Shown piece after piece: positions 34,464 to 47,913 of a stretch of 64,000 nucleotides of DNA. How positions within the stretch are numbered: the stretch's first letter is position 1; every line of letters begins with the position of its first letter. Below the pieces are notes generated by a model. It made no database searches and had not been told where the DNA came from. It worked only from the letters and a program-made list of their open reading frames with translations. A program made the position numbers and the translations under genes. Source of the DNA: Phellopilus nigrolimitatus (lineage: Eukaryota; Basidiomycota; Agaricomycetes; Hymenochaetales; Hymenochaetaceae); assembly GCA_021029095.1 (NCBI GenBank), contig JAJOHG010000063.1, forward strand, positions 1-64,000, read 5' to 3'.

Positions 34464-35033
34464 GCTATCCTACTGTGACTAAGCGTGGTGTCGCCAATGA
34501 CGGTAAGAAGGATGGATATATTTGGGGACAGGAGTAGGAAAGAAGGAAAAGGAAGCCTGTGTAATGAGGAGCACTGTATCTCCGGAAGTCCATTATGGTA
34601 AAGATCTCAGAAACGCATGTACGCTAGCCCTGTTTTATAATTCAGCTCTGCTAGTGACTTCTGGTTGAGGCATCGTAAAGTCAGATGAGGACGGAAACCT
34701 AGTCTCTTCGTGGATGACTTACATAGTGGTAAGTATCTCCGATAGTGGAGGGTCGTTGTCAGAGCCAAGAAGTGTAGGAACTCGGATTGTACAGTAGATC
34801 TGAAACCTCTATTTAAAGCTGCCACAGTAAACGTATTACTATTAGGATTATTATCAAATGACTGTCCTTTCTTCGAAGTCCCTGACTCACCAAGAAAACC
34901 TCTTATTCATCAACACAAAAAGTATCATCTATGCAGCACGATTCCTACATAAAAATACATGACTCAGGCGCTAAAACAATGACAAGGTTGTTGAGCAAGA
35001 TACATGGTCTATATTGATGCTGCTTTCTAATGC
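34464..35033. other. Convergent intergenic DNA
   Basis: Shared 3' flank between the BTB gene (+) and the transporter gene (-). No gene is seen. Confidence 0.55.
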
Positions 35034-37663
35034 TCAGACTTTCTGACCAACATCGTCCACACGGCCATTACCCTCTGCATGATGTGAATGTGAATCGTTA
35101 TCCGCATTTGCGGTCGAGGTTTCCACACGAGTCGACCGCTTCTCTTCGACGACGCCATCTCTTGATGCGTCCCTGTTCTCGTCTTTCTCTTCATCGGCGT
35201 CGTCATCTTCGTCAGCCACATTAATCGTATGGCCAGCCTCCTCATCGCCATGCGGACCTTTCCCCTGAGCGAGTGTCCCCTCTTCGCTTGCGTCCGCTTT
35301 CCCCTTGTGTACAGTAGTGCGTTTGAGCGAGTAATCGCGCAGGAACAGCACGATTAAGAAGCAGAAACCAATCATCGGTGTAACCGTGAGCCAGATCGTC
35401 GTAATCGAGGACGTGTAGGCGTGTATGACCTCCGCGCGCTGGTTCGGGTCAGGAAACTCGCTACGCAGTAGTCGCACGCTTTGAGCAAGAGCAGCCGGCG
35501 AGGTGTCGATCGTAACGTCGGTAAGGGCGCGTGCTTTTACGCGCAGGCTCTGTTGTTCTCGAGAATCAGTATAGTTGACGCTACCGTGTGCAAGAGGAGG
35601 CGGCGTACAGAAGACCAGATCGCTTGTCCAATTGATACTCCAATGGTGCCGCCGAGCTGGCGGATAAAGACAAACGTCGCGGTGCTAGTTGCCATGTCTT
35701 TCAGCGGCATCGCCGCTTGCAGTGCGATGAGTGGGATTTGGAATAGGCACCCGGTACCTATGGCAGCGATAAGCGGGAAGACAGCTCGTTCGGCACTATT
35801 TGTTTATCAGCATTAGCGGGGAAGTTCTGATGAAAAAAAAAAAATCAAGAAAAGGGGAGGACTCACATGCTCGACCGATCATCTAATTTCGTCATGAGTC
35901 CATATCCAACCGTCATTACCGCAAACCCGACCCAAATGAAAGGTCGGTATCTTCCCAAATGTGAAACCAAGAGACCCGAAGATGCGGAAATCATCGCAGA
36001 ACCGAGGGAGTAAGGTATCATGCTATCAGTTAAATACAGGTACGCAAAATGGTCAGAGAGAAGGGCAGTGAATTCCATGAGACCAAAGCTAATTACGCAC
36101 CGGATGCCAGCCCCAGTGGCACTTGAACCGAGTACTTGGAAGAAGAGGGGGAGATAGTACGCAGTAGAGAAGAATGCAATGGCATGTAAGAGACATTGCA
36201 CGAGTAAAATTGCAGTCGTCCGAGTCTGCGGACATTCAACAAGACTTAGACATAGAAAGTATTTCAATCGATATTGAAACACATACCTTGAAAAGCCGCG
36301 GTGGTATTATCGCAGACCGTTTTGTAAGCGCCTCATAAGCGCCTGCGATGACGAGCAGCATTCCTCCAATAACTACAAGTGCTATTGTTTGCGGTGCAGA
36401 CCCTATATTTCCAATCGCCAAGTAGTCAGTTCGCGCAGGACAACTATTGGCTGTGGAGATGAAAATAAAAATAAAAATACTTACAGCTCGTTTCGCTGAA
36501 ATTAAACCCAAGTAGCAAACATACCACGCCACCCACTATGAGGAATAGGCCGAGAAAATCAAACTCCGCGATATGTTCTTTGAGTGGTCGGCCCTTGTGC
36601 GGGTTAAGGTTGAGGAAAAAGAAAAGAACGATCATGGCAACACCACCAGTAGGCAGGTTGAACCAGAAACACCTGAGAGATTAGCACGTCATTAGCACAA
36701 TCAGAATTCTGTTTTTATGCGCCCACGGACGCAAGTTGCTCACCATCGCCATGAGACACGATCCGTGAATGCCTACGATCGGAGAGATGTAAAAAAATTA
36801 CAGGTCACTTGTAAAAGGGAAAACAAACGAACCCCTCCAACTAGCGGTCCGACAACGCTTGCTATTCCCCAGGTGGAACCTACGAAGCCGCCATATTTCC
36901 CTCGACTGTATGATAAAGAAGCGACGGTATTAGAAAATCGATTGGAGAAACGGGAGAAGTGAACTTGTAATCAAAGAATAATATGACATTAAACAAAGTG
37001 AGAAACCACGCACTCTTCAAGCGACACAATATCTGAAATCGTGATCTGCACAAGCTGAATGATCCCTCCACCGCCGATGCCTTGAATAGCGCGGCATACA
37101 ATGAGCCATGTCATATTCTGCGCCGCACCGCATAGCGCCGAAGAAATAAGGAATATCAGAATGACAGCAAATAATAGAGGTTTGCGCCCTGTAACGTCGG
37201 AAAGCTTCCCGTACAACGGCGAAAGCGTGGCTGCACCGAGGAGATATGCCCTGTGAAAGAAGGATTTGAAATATGAGAAAGAGGCAATATTTAATCTAAA
37301 ATCGTGCACTTACGATCCAACCCAGCTATAGTTCTTCCCCCCCTGGAGCTCGGAAACAATAGTTGGTAGTGCAGTTGCCACAATTGTCTAAGAGCACGAA
37401 GGTCTGTAAGAAAGAAGGACTTCTTTTTTCAGGACAGAAACCCTTCTGGTACTCACTTGGTCAAGTGCAGCGAGGAAGACACAGAGCATTAAGCCTGAAA
37501 AAACGACAAAAATGCGATTTCGCGGCAGAACGTGCTTCTCTTTCGCCTTCCATGATGCCCCAGGTTCAGCTTTTGCTGTAGGCGACAAAGACGAATCTTC
37601 AGGTAAGGGACTTTTCTCCACTTCTTCCATACGACTTTGCTTGTCCATCTTCACGCTGCTCAT
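35034..37663 (-). CDS. MFS multidrug exporter, DHA2-like (14 TM)
   Basis: Plasma- or vacuolar-membrane drug/H+ antiporter family. Eleven exons in reading order: 37457-37663, 37314-37387, 37014-37250, 36833-36905, 36744-36772 (29 nt), 36485-36672, 36287-36450, 36101-36225, 35867-36022, 35609-35795, 35034-35549; 651 aa, all phases agree. Landmarks: [17 protein letters not shown] in TM1, the loop motif [24 protein letters not shown], the motif C-like [25 protein letters not shown], and [15 protein letters not shown] near the end. The C terminus after the last TM is a long acidic, His-rich tail, probably cytosolic. The substrate cannot be predicted. Confidence 0.93.
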
Positions 37664-40032
37664 GTGCCGTGTCTACTTTTTTTGCTTGAAGGGCGTTCAC
37701 GAAGTGCGCGGAAGGTTCGTCAGGTCTGCAGAGGTGATGAAAGCTGGGGGATAAAACGATAGCCTGTCTAGTCGCTCAAAGACGGTGGTAGGCACGCACG
37801 AGCTGCACGCCGAAGTGAGTCCAGGAGGGGGAAGTCGGCAGCGACGGGACGCATTATGAGGGATGCTCATGGTATAAATTTAGAGTATCTTCCCATTTGC
37901 CGTGGCCGTAGGAATGCGCTGGGCAATGCCGACGTGCCGTGCATCTGCCGACACTCGGGATCCGTGCCGCGGATGCTGAAGAGAAAGCCGCGTTTCGATT
38001 GGGGCTTCTTCTTCAAAATCCGGAGATTTGCGAAGGCAATCAGCAATCTGATTCGTCTGCCGAAGCCGAAGTAGATAAACATTGATTTTTGACTCACGCC
38101 AGAGAGACCAAAGCACCGAAAGAGGATGATAGTAGGGGAGTTCCAGCTCTCTGTGAAGTCAAAATAACATGTTCTGCTATTTCTAGCAAACTATCAGAAG
38201 ATCGAACATGCCGCTCTTTCACAAACCGTTGTAAGTATCCATTCGACGAAACATGCCGACGAGGAAGCAGATTCTTCTTTCGTGCTAGCCAGACTGCGCA
38301 GTTGCAGCGGCCGACATCTGCTTGTGAAAAGCAAGTCGACGGCCGAAAAGAACCCCGGACTGCTCTTGCCGTAGTTGCCGCAGCCGCAGAACTTTTTTGG
38401 GACCGCCACACGAATTAGAAGGCGTATGAGAGTCGAGACCAGTATACATGCAGCATTGCTAAGAGTTCAGTAAGGAACTTGCTTGGATGCCCAATCGCGG
38501 CTAAATAATCAGACATGAGAGAGGTGAACGATCAAACGACGCGTGTGAAGGATAGTACTCCAGAAAGCAAGGCGATCATAGTGATTCTCACCTCACGTTG
38601 GCAGACGAGCCACATCAGGGTTATGGGTTATGGGGCATTCAAAGGCGAAATTATAATTATAAAATGTGCAAAACGCCGACACTGACGATCTTGAGGTGCT
38701 CAAGGTCCTGACCAGTTCATCTTAGGTCGGAGCACTAACTCATGCCGGATGCCTGAAGTTGCCGACCAAATGACGAACGTGCAAATACAACAGCAAACCG
38801 GTGATATCGCCGTATGCAAGAAAAGGGCTGTGTGGGTTATCGAGTCTTCTGCCGATACGAAGAGTGAGTCGCCTTTTGAATCCGAAAGCAAATTCCGACT
38901 CGGAGGGAAGCAGACTCCAGTAACTTGCAATTGAGTGACAGGTATAGTTAGACCGCCTGACGAGTACGCCCCGCAGACCGCGTCAGAGCGAGAAATCGGT
39001 GTTACGTGCCGCTAATCGAAGAGCAAAATGAGGTGTCGGCGAAGCCAAGCTTAGGAAGATCATCCCCGAGAAAGCCAGACGTTTCCGCCTGAAGTTCGAG
39101 GCTCGGCAAGCATCGACTCACTACACTCCGTCTTTGATAACTCAAGTCATGACTCATAAGCTTGCCGAAAGTGCCAACGGACAGGTTGAGCTGAGTACGA
39201 GCCCATTTTAGCCGTTGCAGCGATGCAAGAGGAGATATGAAAAGACGTCACCCGCGGAGCTAAAGGTCATGATTAATAACACGGCATCGCACGCCGATGT
39301 TTTTGTTGAGATCGTCCGAGTTGCGTGGAAAAAGTAAGAGTAAGCTTGTTTCTGTAAACCAGGTTTATCAGTCTACCGGCTCGGAGTCCGACTTACAGCG
39401 CGTCTCAAGCTCAAGTCCTGCGTTGGGGGAAGAAGGAAGGAAAGAGGGAGGGGGAGCATAAACGTGAAGAATAGCGAGGCCGTGGTGTGACTCGGAAATA
39501 TTTCGCACACCGCACACCGCACACCGGCAATTCGCATTATTTCTGCAGAATGCGCACTTGCTGGAAGTCGATGGGCCGGCATAACTAGGAAACTAGGAAA
39601 CAAAACAAGAAAGCAGAATCGGCCCGTGATGCCCGAGGCTCAACTTGAGACAGCAAGGGATCGAAGTTACTAAGAGCTTCGATGATCGCCGCGCGTCCAT
39701 CCAAACTGAATTGGCAAAATTATCCATTGTCACGTATATGAAACTAAAAGTACATACATGCCTGTGATCGACGAAGATCAAGGAACGAAGGAAGTCAAAC
39801 TTTACGGCAATTACACGTATTTACTAGAAAAACACAGAAGAAGCACAACAACATAGCGACAGACGCACCTGAAACGACATACAAGTGCAATTCTATAACG
39901 TTTGCTTGAATGCAGAAAGGAAGTGGGCGAGCACAGAAGATCCGACAAAATTGTAAAGGGGATCGCAAGAAAGAGTAGAAGTTTGAATGGCAGAGGCTCG
40001 AGTAGGGGTATTAATGTACGCTTCCGAATAGC
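37664..40032. other. Intergenic DNA
   Basis: 2.4 kb in which I see no gene. Open frames are short, on both strands, and lack domains or matching splice sites. The first few hundred bases are probably the promoter of the MFS gene. Confidence 0.5.
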
Positions 40033-41098
40033 TTAGGCAGCAGTCCGGCGCGCCATTTCTGCGATAGAAAAAGTCAAAGATGAGCCACGGGTATTTAGCA
40101 AGTTTAAAAAACCTTACCAATCTGATTGGGTTGTTTCTCGTCCTGCACCCATCCAGCAGAACGATTGAACCAGGCACCGGAAGTCTTGCTCGATCGACGC
40201 TGGCTGCGAATCCACAAGAGCGTCTATTCACATGATTTGGTTCACAAGCAACTTCAGAGAAGCATAGGGAGACAAGACGACAAAAACGTACCGCCCCGAC
40301 GAACAGAGCTCCAAAGACGGAACCGATCACCGCGCCAATAATCGTGCCGGTCGATTTCGAGGATCCAGAAGAAGACGAGGATGCCTCCGACGTTGCATGC
40401 GAAAAGAAAGACGTCTGTCCGTCGGCAGCGACTGAGAGACTGATATATGAGACGGATAAGTGAATGTTTAATATTGATATGAAAAGTATAAACAATCACA
40501 TCGTTTCCTCGAGAATAAGTCCAGACGAGTGAATGATTTCATAGCACTCCGCACCCGCGGGGAGGATACTCGAGCTAGCACTGGACAGTATGTAATTGTC
40601 AGCACATTTACAGAAGAAAAGAAAAAAGGAAATAATCTTACTCCAAAGGCCGGGCAAATGAGACAGTACCCGTTGGCGGGGAGAAACACGACGTAATGGT
40701 GGACGCGTACGTCGGCTCAGTACTAAAATTCGGAGTCACACCGGAAGCATATCACACATTTTTGTGGACAGACGAAGAACCACAGACAATGTAACCAAAT
40801 CATAGAGAAGGCCCATAAAGATACAATTAGCTCCGACAGCTCGCATCCAGAAACATAAGACGCAGTCCACGCACATAATGTTTATCGACGTACTAGTCAC
40901 TCCAGTCCCCGAAGAATCGAATGACGACGATGGACTATCGGGTGTAAAGTGCGTACTGGAGGATGGCGACACGCTGGAAATCCCAGTAGAGAGCACCGTT
41001 CCCACAAGAGACTCAGAGCCCGTTGCCTGCGCACGACATGACGCGTAGAGCGCGAAGAAAGAGCTGATAACACGGAGATAGGAGGTTGTGGGACGCAT
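40033..41098 (-). CDS. Small single-pass membrane protein with signal peptide
   Basis: Six exons in reading order: 40875-41098, 40642-40722, 40500-40580, 40292-40439, 40118-40223, 40033-40058; 221 aa with consistent phases. Residues 1 to about 25 form a signal peptide (LRVISSFFALYASCRAQA). The ectodomain is Ser/Thr-rich with two Cys and is likely O-glycosylated. The TM is TIIGAVIGSVFGALFVGA followed by TLLWIRSQRR. A short basic cytosolic tail ends in QPNQIEMARRTAA. The layout resembles fungal cell-surface sensor or SKG6/Mid2-type proteins, but no named domain is certain. The function is unknown. Confidence 0.75.
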
Positions 41099-42139
41099 GT
41101 CGAGCTCGAGCGATGCAATCGTCGTTCGGTGTCAGATTTGTGCGTCTGTTAGAGTCCTTAGAGCCCCGACAGGCCAAAGAGCAAGTCTTTCTAGCACCGC
41201 GCCGAACGTGAAGGTCGTTGGAGACTTGTTGAGAGCAAGTCGAGAGCGATCACCCGCTCTGTCGTTTCCAGCGTCCACACGGTCGTCAAGAGTCGAGAAA
41301 CCACGTGACTTCCAAAAGTGTTCTATTCTGATTTCCACTGCTTCCGCGGCGAATTCGTTGAGCGCCCGAGCTTTCGAATTCGACAGTGCGTAATCCACAC
41401 TCAGTCTGTCGTGCTATAATGTCATGCTACTTTGCTAGTACTAGCTTGTAACTAGCCGCTAAGTACAGATACCGGTGGTAATATTGTCTTTCACTGTAAT
41501 CCATGGCTCAGTCCAACCTTACTCGATGCAATATTAATGTACTTAGTACAATAAGCCTCGCGCTATTCAGTGTCGCATTTCAGGACAAGATCTGCACGTC
41601 TTATAGAGGCACAACAAGAATTGCCTTTCACTACGCACTCTGGATGCCCTCAGGCGCTACAAGCATGTTTACTCGCAAACATCGTGATGAGAAGTCACGT
41701 GGATCGAGGAATTTCAGAAACTGTTCAAGGCTCTTAAAAAGGATGTGGTATGTAATGCTGTAAAGGAAACCGCTGGAAAACCAAGTTCATCTTGCACTAT
41801 GATGTGGATCATGAATTCTGAATTCGCCCACTCAGTTCTTGTCGGCATGATTTGTATTACTGGATTGACGTTGAAGACATCGAGGGGCTGTAGTTGTCAT
41901 AAAAACGGCGAAAATCCAGCTGTCAATCATAATCTTGCCCAAAAGTGTAAGCCTCACATTCTTGTTTGAAGTCGACTCTCATTTGAATTTTTGGCAGTGA
42001 GCCACAAAGATCTTGAAAGAAACAATGGGATCAATATAAACCACGTAAAAAATATTGCGGATAGGCTGAAAGACGCAGCTGAGCAACATATATTACGGGT
42101 ACAGAATTAAGGGGCTGGCATAAGAATCTGAACGGGTAA
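41099..42139. other. Intergenic DNA before the left inverted-repeat arm
   Basis: Likely divergent promoter of the small membrane protein gene, then AT-richer DNA. No gene is seen. Confidence 0.5.
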
Positions 42140-45100
42140 GCAGCAGATCTCTCTCTCCCGTCTCCGTTACGTAAAACGTACAAGATACGAAAGCATGGAC
42201 GAATAGCAAATTATAATTCCAGATGAAGACGGAAAACATGTCGTGTGAGATAGAGTTGCAATAATCTGAGTTACCCAAGAGTGTTTTTTGAGTTGTCTGA
42301 TTAGATATTCTGGACAATACATCCGAAGTGCATCCTGTCGTGTCGTCTGAAGGTTTGAGAGCTGCTAATAAATGTGCGAGGATGAAGGCTTAGTGTTGGG
42401 TTCCATAGAGAATGCCACGTCATCTGGAACGTGAGCCGGCAACGACGGAGATCGTGGTCCGAACGCGGAAGAACGACTGCGCAGACCAGATAGACTTGGT
42501 TTGTCGCCGTTTCCTGATCCGGTGCGCGGTCGCGCATACGGCGCCGAAGCAAAGCGCGTGTTCGCCGAGAACCATTTCGTCTCCTCATTCGAGCGGTCCC
42601 CAGCAGGCACAGGCGCCGCATACGAATGAGGGAGGAAGGATGCGGCAGCGAGCACATTTGCATTGACATGCTGTGGTGGCATTGGGCCATACCCATATCC
42701 TGAATAGTTGTTGCGTACGGCAGAGGCATCGGCGCCATAACCATAGGCATAGGTTGTCCCACGGTTGTCTAGAGGATATAGTCCCGATGACCTTTGTGGA
42801 GGCGAACGCTGCCGGTATTCACCGTACAATCTAGGAGAGAAAGGTCGCCTTGGCGAGAACACTCCACCATAACCGTATGTCCGGTCCTGTGGGACTCTCT
42901 GGGCAGAGCGACCGCGTGGTGGACTACTAGGCGAACTACGTTGTACGATGAGGTATGTCGGTGTCTCCGGACAGGCTGTCGTAAATCTTCAATCTGGTTC
43001 TCTAATCGAGTAACAAGTTGTTTCAGTTGCTCGTAATTTTGCGCGAGTAGATCACAGCGCTTCTGGAGCGCGGGGCTATCTCTGCCTGGACGGTCCAGAC
43101 TTTGAGTCCGCATTTCCCGGCGCGGATACGTGCGAAAGCAGCCTTCTTCAAACTTCTGCTCTAAACTCCTACGATGTGCTCTTTCCCGTGCTTTTTCCCG
43201 CCTGCGACATGCTCTCTCCCGCCAGCGACGTGCTCTTTCCGGCGATTGCTGGGATGTCGATCTCGAGCGACGGCCGCGTTCGTCATTGCGTTCCGGTTCA
43301 GAATCGGATTTTACAGTGGTCGATGGGCGTCGAAGTATTAGACACGACAGGCATTGAATCCCGTAGAGGAGACGAATAAGATGGCTCCATTGCGGACATC
43401 GTGTCTTCTTTGCTCACCTTCCGAATGATTGCCGATGGCCTGGTGGTATAGTAGTCGCCAGGTGAGCCCGCGCGATCGTTGGGATAAACGGTGGAGCTAT
43501 CGATAAAAGTAGTGTTCATAAGGAACACTTCATCCGATAGCGCGTTCCATATGCCAACCTTCCCCAACCGTTCGTTTCGATTCGTGTCAGAATAGGCCTT
43601 TTCGCCCATACTATCAAGTGGGCGGAAGGACATCGTCGGCCCGCGGCCCATCTCTGTGCGCAATACATCAATTGAGCCCTGGTGCTGCTTTGAGCGCTTC
43701 CAAGACTCGAGCCCGCGAATAAATCAGCCTATGACAGACAGCGTGAGTGAGCCGTCTGTTAGGTCTTCGCCTACTGATCCAGCTGTGTGGCGAAATTTCC
43801 ACTTTTCCAAAATGAACAAACTGGAAAGGAGTAGAAGGCCAGCTGCATGGAATCCCGAAAACGCTATCGTTACTGCGGAAGTGAGATGGTTCTTCAAATA
43901 TATATTGCTCCTCTAAAATGATCGAAGCCTTTTGATGAAATCGGATTTACCTGGCCCAAAGAGAATGCAAATAGGCAAAGGGCAACAGAGAAGAATACAC
44001 CGGAAATGAGCAGCGAAATCATAGGGCCTGTGCTCAACCAAGCGCTAAACCAGACGGGAAGGACACTGTCCGGCTCGCGTCTATGCACCGCTTCAGTTTA
44101 GCAAAAAGAACAAAATAACAGCAATGGAAGCTTACACGACTGACCTCCGCCATGTCATCACGAGCAAACTGTTGACCGCCGACCCAATACTAAACACCAA
44201 TGACGAAAAGAAAAAGGTGTTTGCAGCAATGCCTGTAGCATTCGTGCTGTCGTTCACCGACGCCTGGAGCATGGATGCCGACACACCAGACAAGAAGGTC
44301 GCAATGGTCGTCATATCGAGATATCGCGAAGATTTGTATTGCTGCGCAGAGCAGATGATAGGAACACCTGTACGTATTAACTATACGTGAGCTACTGGCC
44401 ACGACGCAATACTCTAGCCTCTAGCCAATTAATAATTGTCGGATAATGCTCACCTTTTTCGTGGAAGTTTCCTATAGCCTCTATGAGTGAATCAACGGCA
44501 CTTTCTACCAATCCTCCCATTAGAATTTGAATGTGCTCTTTGATTTCGTCCGGAAACGGCTTTTGAGAGAAGTCTGTACATTGCGCAAACGTAAGAAATC
44601 ATGGAAGTACGACTGTACCCACATACTCGCCATTGCCGGTAGACATCGTGCTTGCTTCGGCCTGTTATTTACAAAATTAGACTCTTAATTTCTGCATTAC
44701 AGAAAGAGAACTGACCATAAATCGCATGTGTAGCGAATAAAGCTGCAGCATGAGTTTCTCGTCGTGATAGACACCGTGAAATTCGCAAAGGGCCGTGGCT
44801 GTCATATGCAGTGCCTCGGCAAATCTTTGGAACGAACGAGAAAATTCAACCAGGTTTGCCTGCGACCTGGACGCTTCTTAAAAACAAAATCCGAATCAAT
44901 ACATTTATCGCTGACGGTAGAGGTGCAAAAAATGTAAAACGTACGTTTGAACATCATAACGTTAACGTCGTGGGGGAACAACGAAGATGTGTTCACGCCA
45001 AAAAGATCGCGCAGCTGTCTGAGTTGCACCTTCATGGAGTTTGTAGCCTGGATGCCTGGCCCACTAGAGCCAACGGAGCGCAGAGCAAAATCAAGGCGTA

Positions 45101-46120
45101 TGAGCTAGCCGTAACGAAAACAAGTATATAAATAAGGTGGAAATGATGAATGAGCTGACGTTAGCATGCCCACCTCACTCTTCAGTTCCATGCATTTCCT
45201 GAGAAAAGTAAGTGACAATGAACTATATACGAAGCTCAGGTTATCGGACGCACCAGTAGAATCGATGATAGTCGTAAGGTCTGGGTATGCCTGAGCCGCG
45301 TCGCGTATCCAACCGGTTAGAATAGAGCTGTTGAAACCATTGCTTGTAGAAAGCACGTACCATAATTCAAAGGAGGAGTAGGAGGTGTGTTATACCCTGT
45401 AAATCAATGCGTTGCTAGTATCAGAAATCCGCAGGACTATGCTATTTTGTAGACAATTTCTTACCATTTGATTTTGCGATGTCCCTAGACCGCATAGAAC
45501 TGTCTTCAGCAATATCTCTTTTCTTCTCATGCTCGTATTCTGGATGTATTTTTTTCCACAGAGTTCGAATATGGTATAGAAGGGGCCGGAAGCCTGTCAT
45601 CATCCTCGTCGCTGCTTTCTTTTTTCTTGAGTACACTGCCACTCTTATCCGGGGCAGTGGTCAATTCTAGAAACTACCATTAACTGCAGAAGTTTGAACG
45701 AAGAAAAAAATAACACACTGGAGTCAAAAGGATTGCTAACATCCTTAACGGCATCCTCAGTCGCAGTCCTGCTTCTCGCGCCTGTCCTCCATCTCTGATC
45801 CCTGCGCTGAATCGTCTGGACATCATCTCGGTCGCCGAATGACGAGTCTGCAGTCCAGCCGGTGCCCTGATTCAAACGTTGTGATGCTTTATCCTTCGAG
45901 CTCATAATCTGCCAGGCTTAAGTTCTTGAGTTCCTGTGTCTTATACAGAAGCGTGCGAAGGCGGACCCGTCTGCGAAACGCGAGTCGCTCGCTGGGCGAC
46001 AACGGTAGGGATGGTGGGCAGAGAGCACGGATGTAAACATCATCGCACTAGTTACTCCAGCACAGCCTGATCGAACTGATCTGAGTTTCTGGAGTCACGT
46101 GCCGGCGCGTCGCGAAAGCG
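42140..46120. repeat. Left arm of a large inverted duplication
   Basis: About 4.0 kb. Its reverse complement matches 55262-59245 along the whole length. Matching blocks include the 3' flank (CTCCCGTCTCCGTTACGT), all exons and introns of the three-TM gene, and the 5' flank with GCAGACGGGTCCGCCTTCG-like sequence and a CACGTG-containing promoter. The arms have diverged by substitutions and small indels. Confidence 0.85.
42365..45905 (-). pseudogene. Broken paralogue of the 55504-59003 three-TM protein gene
   Basis: Starts at 45905 (MSSKDKASQRLNQG) and ends at 42365 (SSSHIY), with the same exon-intron order as the intact copy, including LMEL-type, TM and coiled-coil exons. Compared with the intact copy, 2 nt are missing at about 43316 and 16 nt at about 42936-42941. 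The coiled-coil section between them is therefore in a different frame from both sides, and the pre-deletion frame ends at a TGA. The losses total 18 nt, so the C-terminal section is back in frame. It also carries extra copies of a short CTCTTTCCCG-like repeat near 43170-43250. Expression as one protein would need unusual splicing. Confidence 0.75.
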
Positions 46121-47913
46121 ATGTTGCATTCCTGTCGGATACCCAAGAAGAAAATGAACACCTCAGCTTATATACCTGAATCACAGATGGTCATACTCCA
46201 CCTGAAGCAGCTTGTGCAGCTACGATTCGACTTCTGGTTACAAGTGTGAGATCCAGCGTACCATGCTCGAGCTGCTAAATCAGCTGGATGGATTCGACAC
46301 GGGTGGCGAAGTCAAAGTCATCATGGCCATGAACCGAATTGCAGCCGAGAACTTCCCTGGTTTCGCTGATAACATCATGGGTCCCGAGCTCATGGACAAA
46401 CTCCGAGCTCGTTTAGGCACGACGGGGCTCAGGCTATAAGGCTAGCATCCGTGAGTCCGTCGTCCTTCTCGTGCTTCTCGACCTCGCGCTCATCATCTTC
46501 AAGTTGTTCCTTAGCACATCGACTTAGACATCTGTTCTTAATCGACCAGATACACCCGCTTATCGCCTATGAATGATGCCTATGCATGCTTATCGACTCG
46601 TCCGCTTGTAAAAATCTTTCAGAGATGTTTCCAAGTCCATGCCGAACGCGCCGCACGCAGCAGAAACCAGACATAGATATGCTGCGTAGCGGTCCTCTAC
46701 CGTGGAGTGTTCTCAACTCCATGCAGATATTGGGTATGTGATAATCATTGCCATAGTACGTGATTATTTCTCTTGCTTTCCTGTTTGTCAGGTCTCGGAC
46801 ATTCACCAGGATCAGGAAGATAGATTTGCCGATGTGGCAGTTTTGGTATCATTCCATTCGCCTCGGGAATCGTGTACCAGTGGGCATGCTCCCCTTCTGG
46901 GTCGATGATATCGCGATATTCGTTTCAGAGTATGCGATCCTTAACTCCAAGCTACGTGTCGTACGAGTACCCACTGGAGAAATCGTGAGTTTCGGCTTTG
47001 TCTGTAATCTGCAACGATCATATCGGCTCGTCCGCTTTTTCCTCTTGCGGGCTAATTTGCATTCAGTCTGCGTTGGGACGTTGCGTTCGCATATCATATC
47101 TCATGGTCTCCCGTGCATCTAAACTCGGTCTATATTTGGTACATCTTCGTGCAAATAATAAAATTCGCACAGCGGCATAGCGCGTGGGCTTCCCATTCTT
47201 CTGGCAGTAAATTCTGTGAATACAAGTAGACCTCCGATGCGGTTTGCAAGCGAGGCTACGTATGAGTTCGGTTAGTTCAGTGCAACTGCTCTCCTTATCG
47301 AGCTCTGGGGGCGTCTGGCCATCCATGCTACTTACATTTTTTTTTTGAAAGCCACGAATCAAAATGCCGTTCTCATCCGCTCTCGGACGGCGCGTAATTC
47401 CGTCCTCTATTCATAAGCACCGTATACGAGTCCTCGCTAGTAGTCCCCGAATGCGCCCCAGGTCTCCGGAAAGTTCGAGCTCTGGTCCGTTGGCATCTCA
47501 ATCAACACAAGAAGGATAAACTGTATCATCACACTTTGTCGAGCTTCTAATAACGACGCAGATGCTGCTTTTTTCTTCTTTGTTATATCTCAGCATCAGG
47601 ACTGTGGCTCGCATCTCAACTTCGATCAAAGATGTAATATCCTGATCACCGCGACGTAGTATTATTTTAGAGCAGCAGAATCCTGTTTTTCACTTCTCTT
47701 CTCTGATGAAATCGTCTGAGACTGTTAACAGCACATAAACGCTGTTCGTAGCTCACGCGAAGTACGGATCAAGCGAAAATGCCTCGAAGACCCTATCAGA
47801 GCATTTGTTCTTTTGCCTGGTCCTCTTTGCTTTATATGCCTCTGAGGTCGGGGACTTTTTCGTTACATTCCCCGCTTTCGGAGCCTTGTTGAAGTTTTTT
47901 ACACGCACTCACT
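46121..47913. other. Intergenic DNA between the inverted arms
   Basis: Apart from the proteasome ATPase fragment at 46212-46439, I see no gene. Several short open frames in 46.7-47.4 kb have no recognisable domain. Confidence 0.5.
46212..46439 (+). pseudogene. Fragment of a 26S proteasome ATPase (RPT2-like)
   Basis: [17 protein letters not shown] followed by KVIMAMNRI is the region just after Walker B in proteasomal AAA ATPases; the [15 protein letters not shown] form points to RPT2 or a close relative. In intact proteins the ASN sensor reads KVIMATNRI and is followed by an arginine-finger region. Here the Thr is Met, and the similarity stops within about 35 residues. There is no Walker A and no N-terminal coiled coil nearby. 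It is a remnant, not a working subunit. Confidence 0.75.

Noticed and set aside
39893..40495. 200-codon single-frame reading through the small membrane protein gene
   Set aside because: It reads through introns; the spliced model has consistent phases, a signal peptide and a TM segment.
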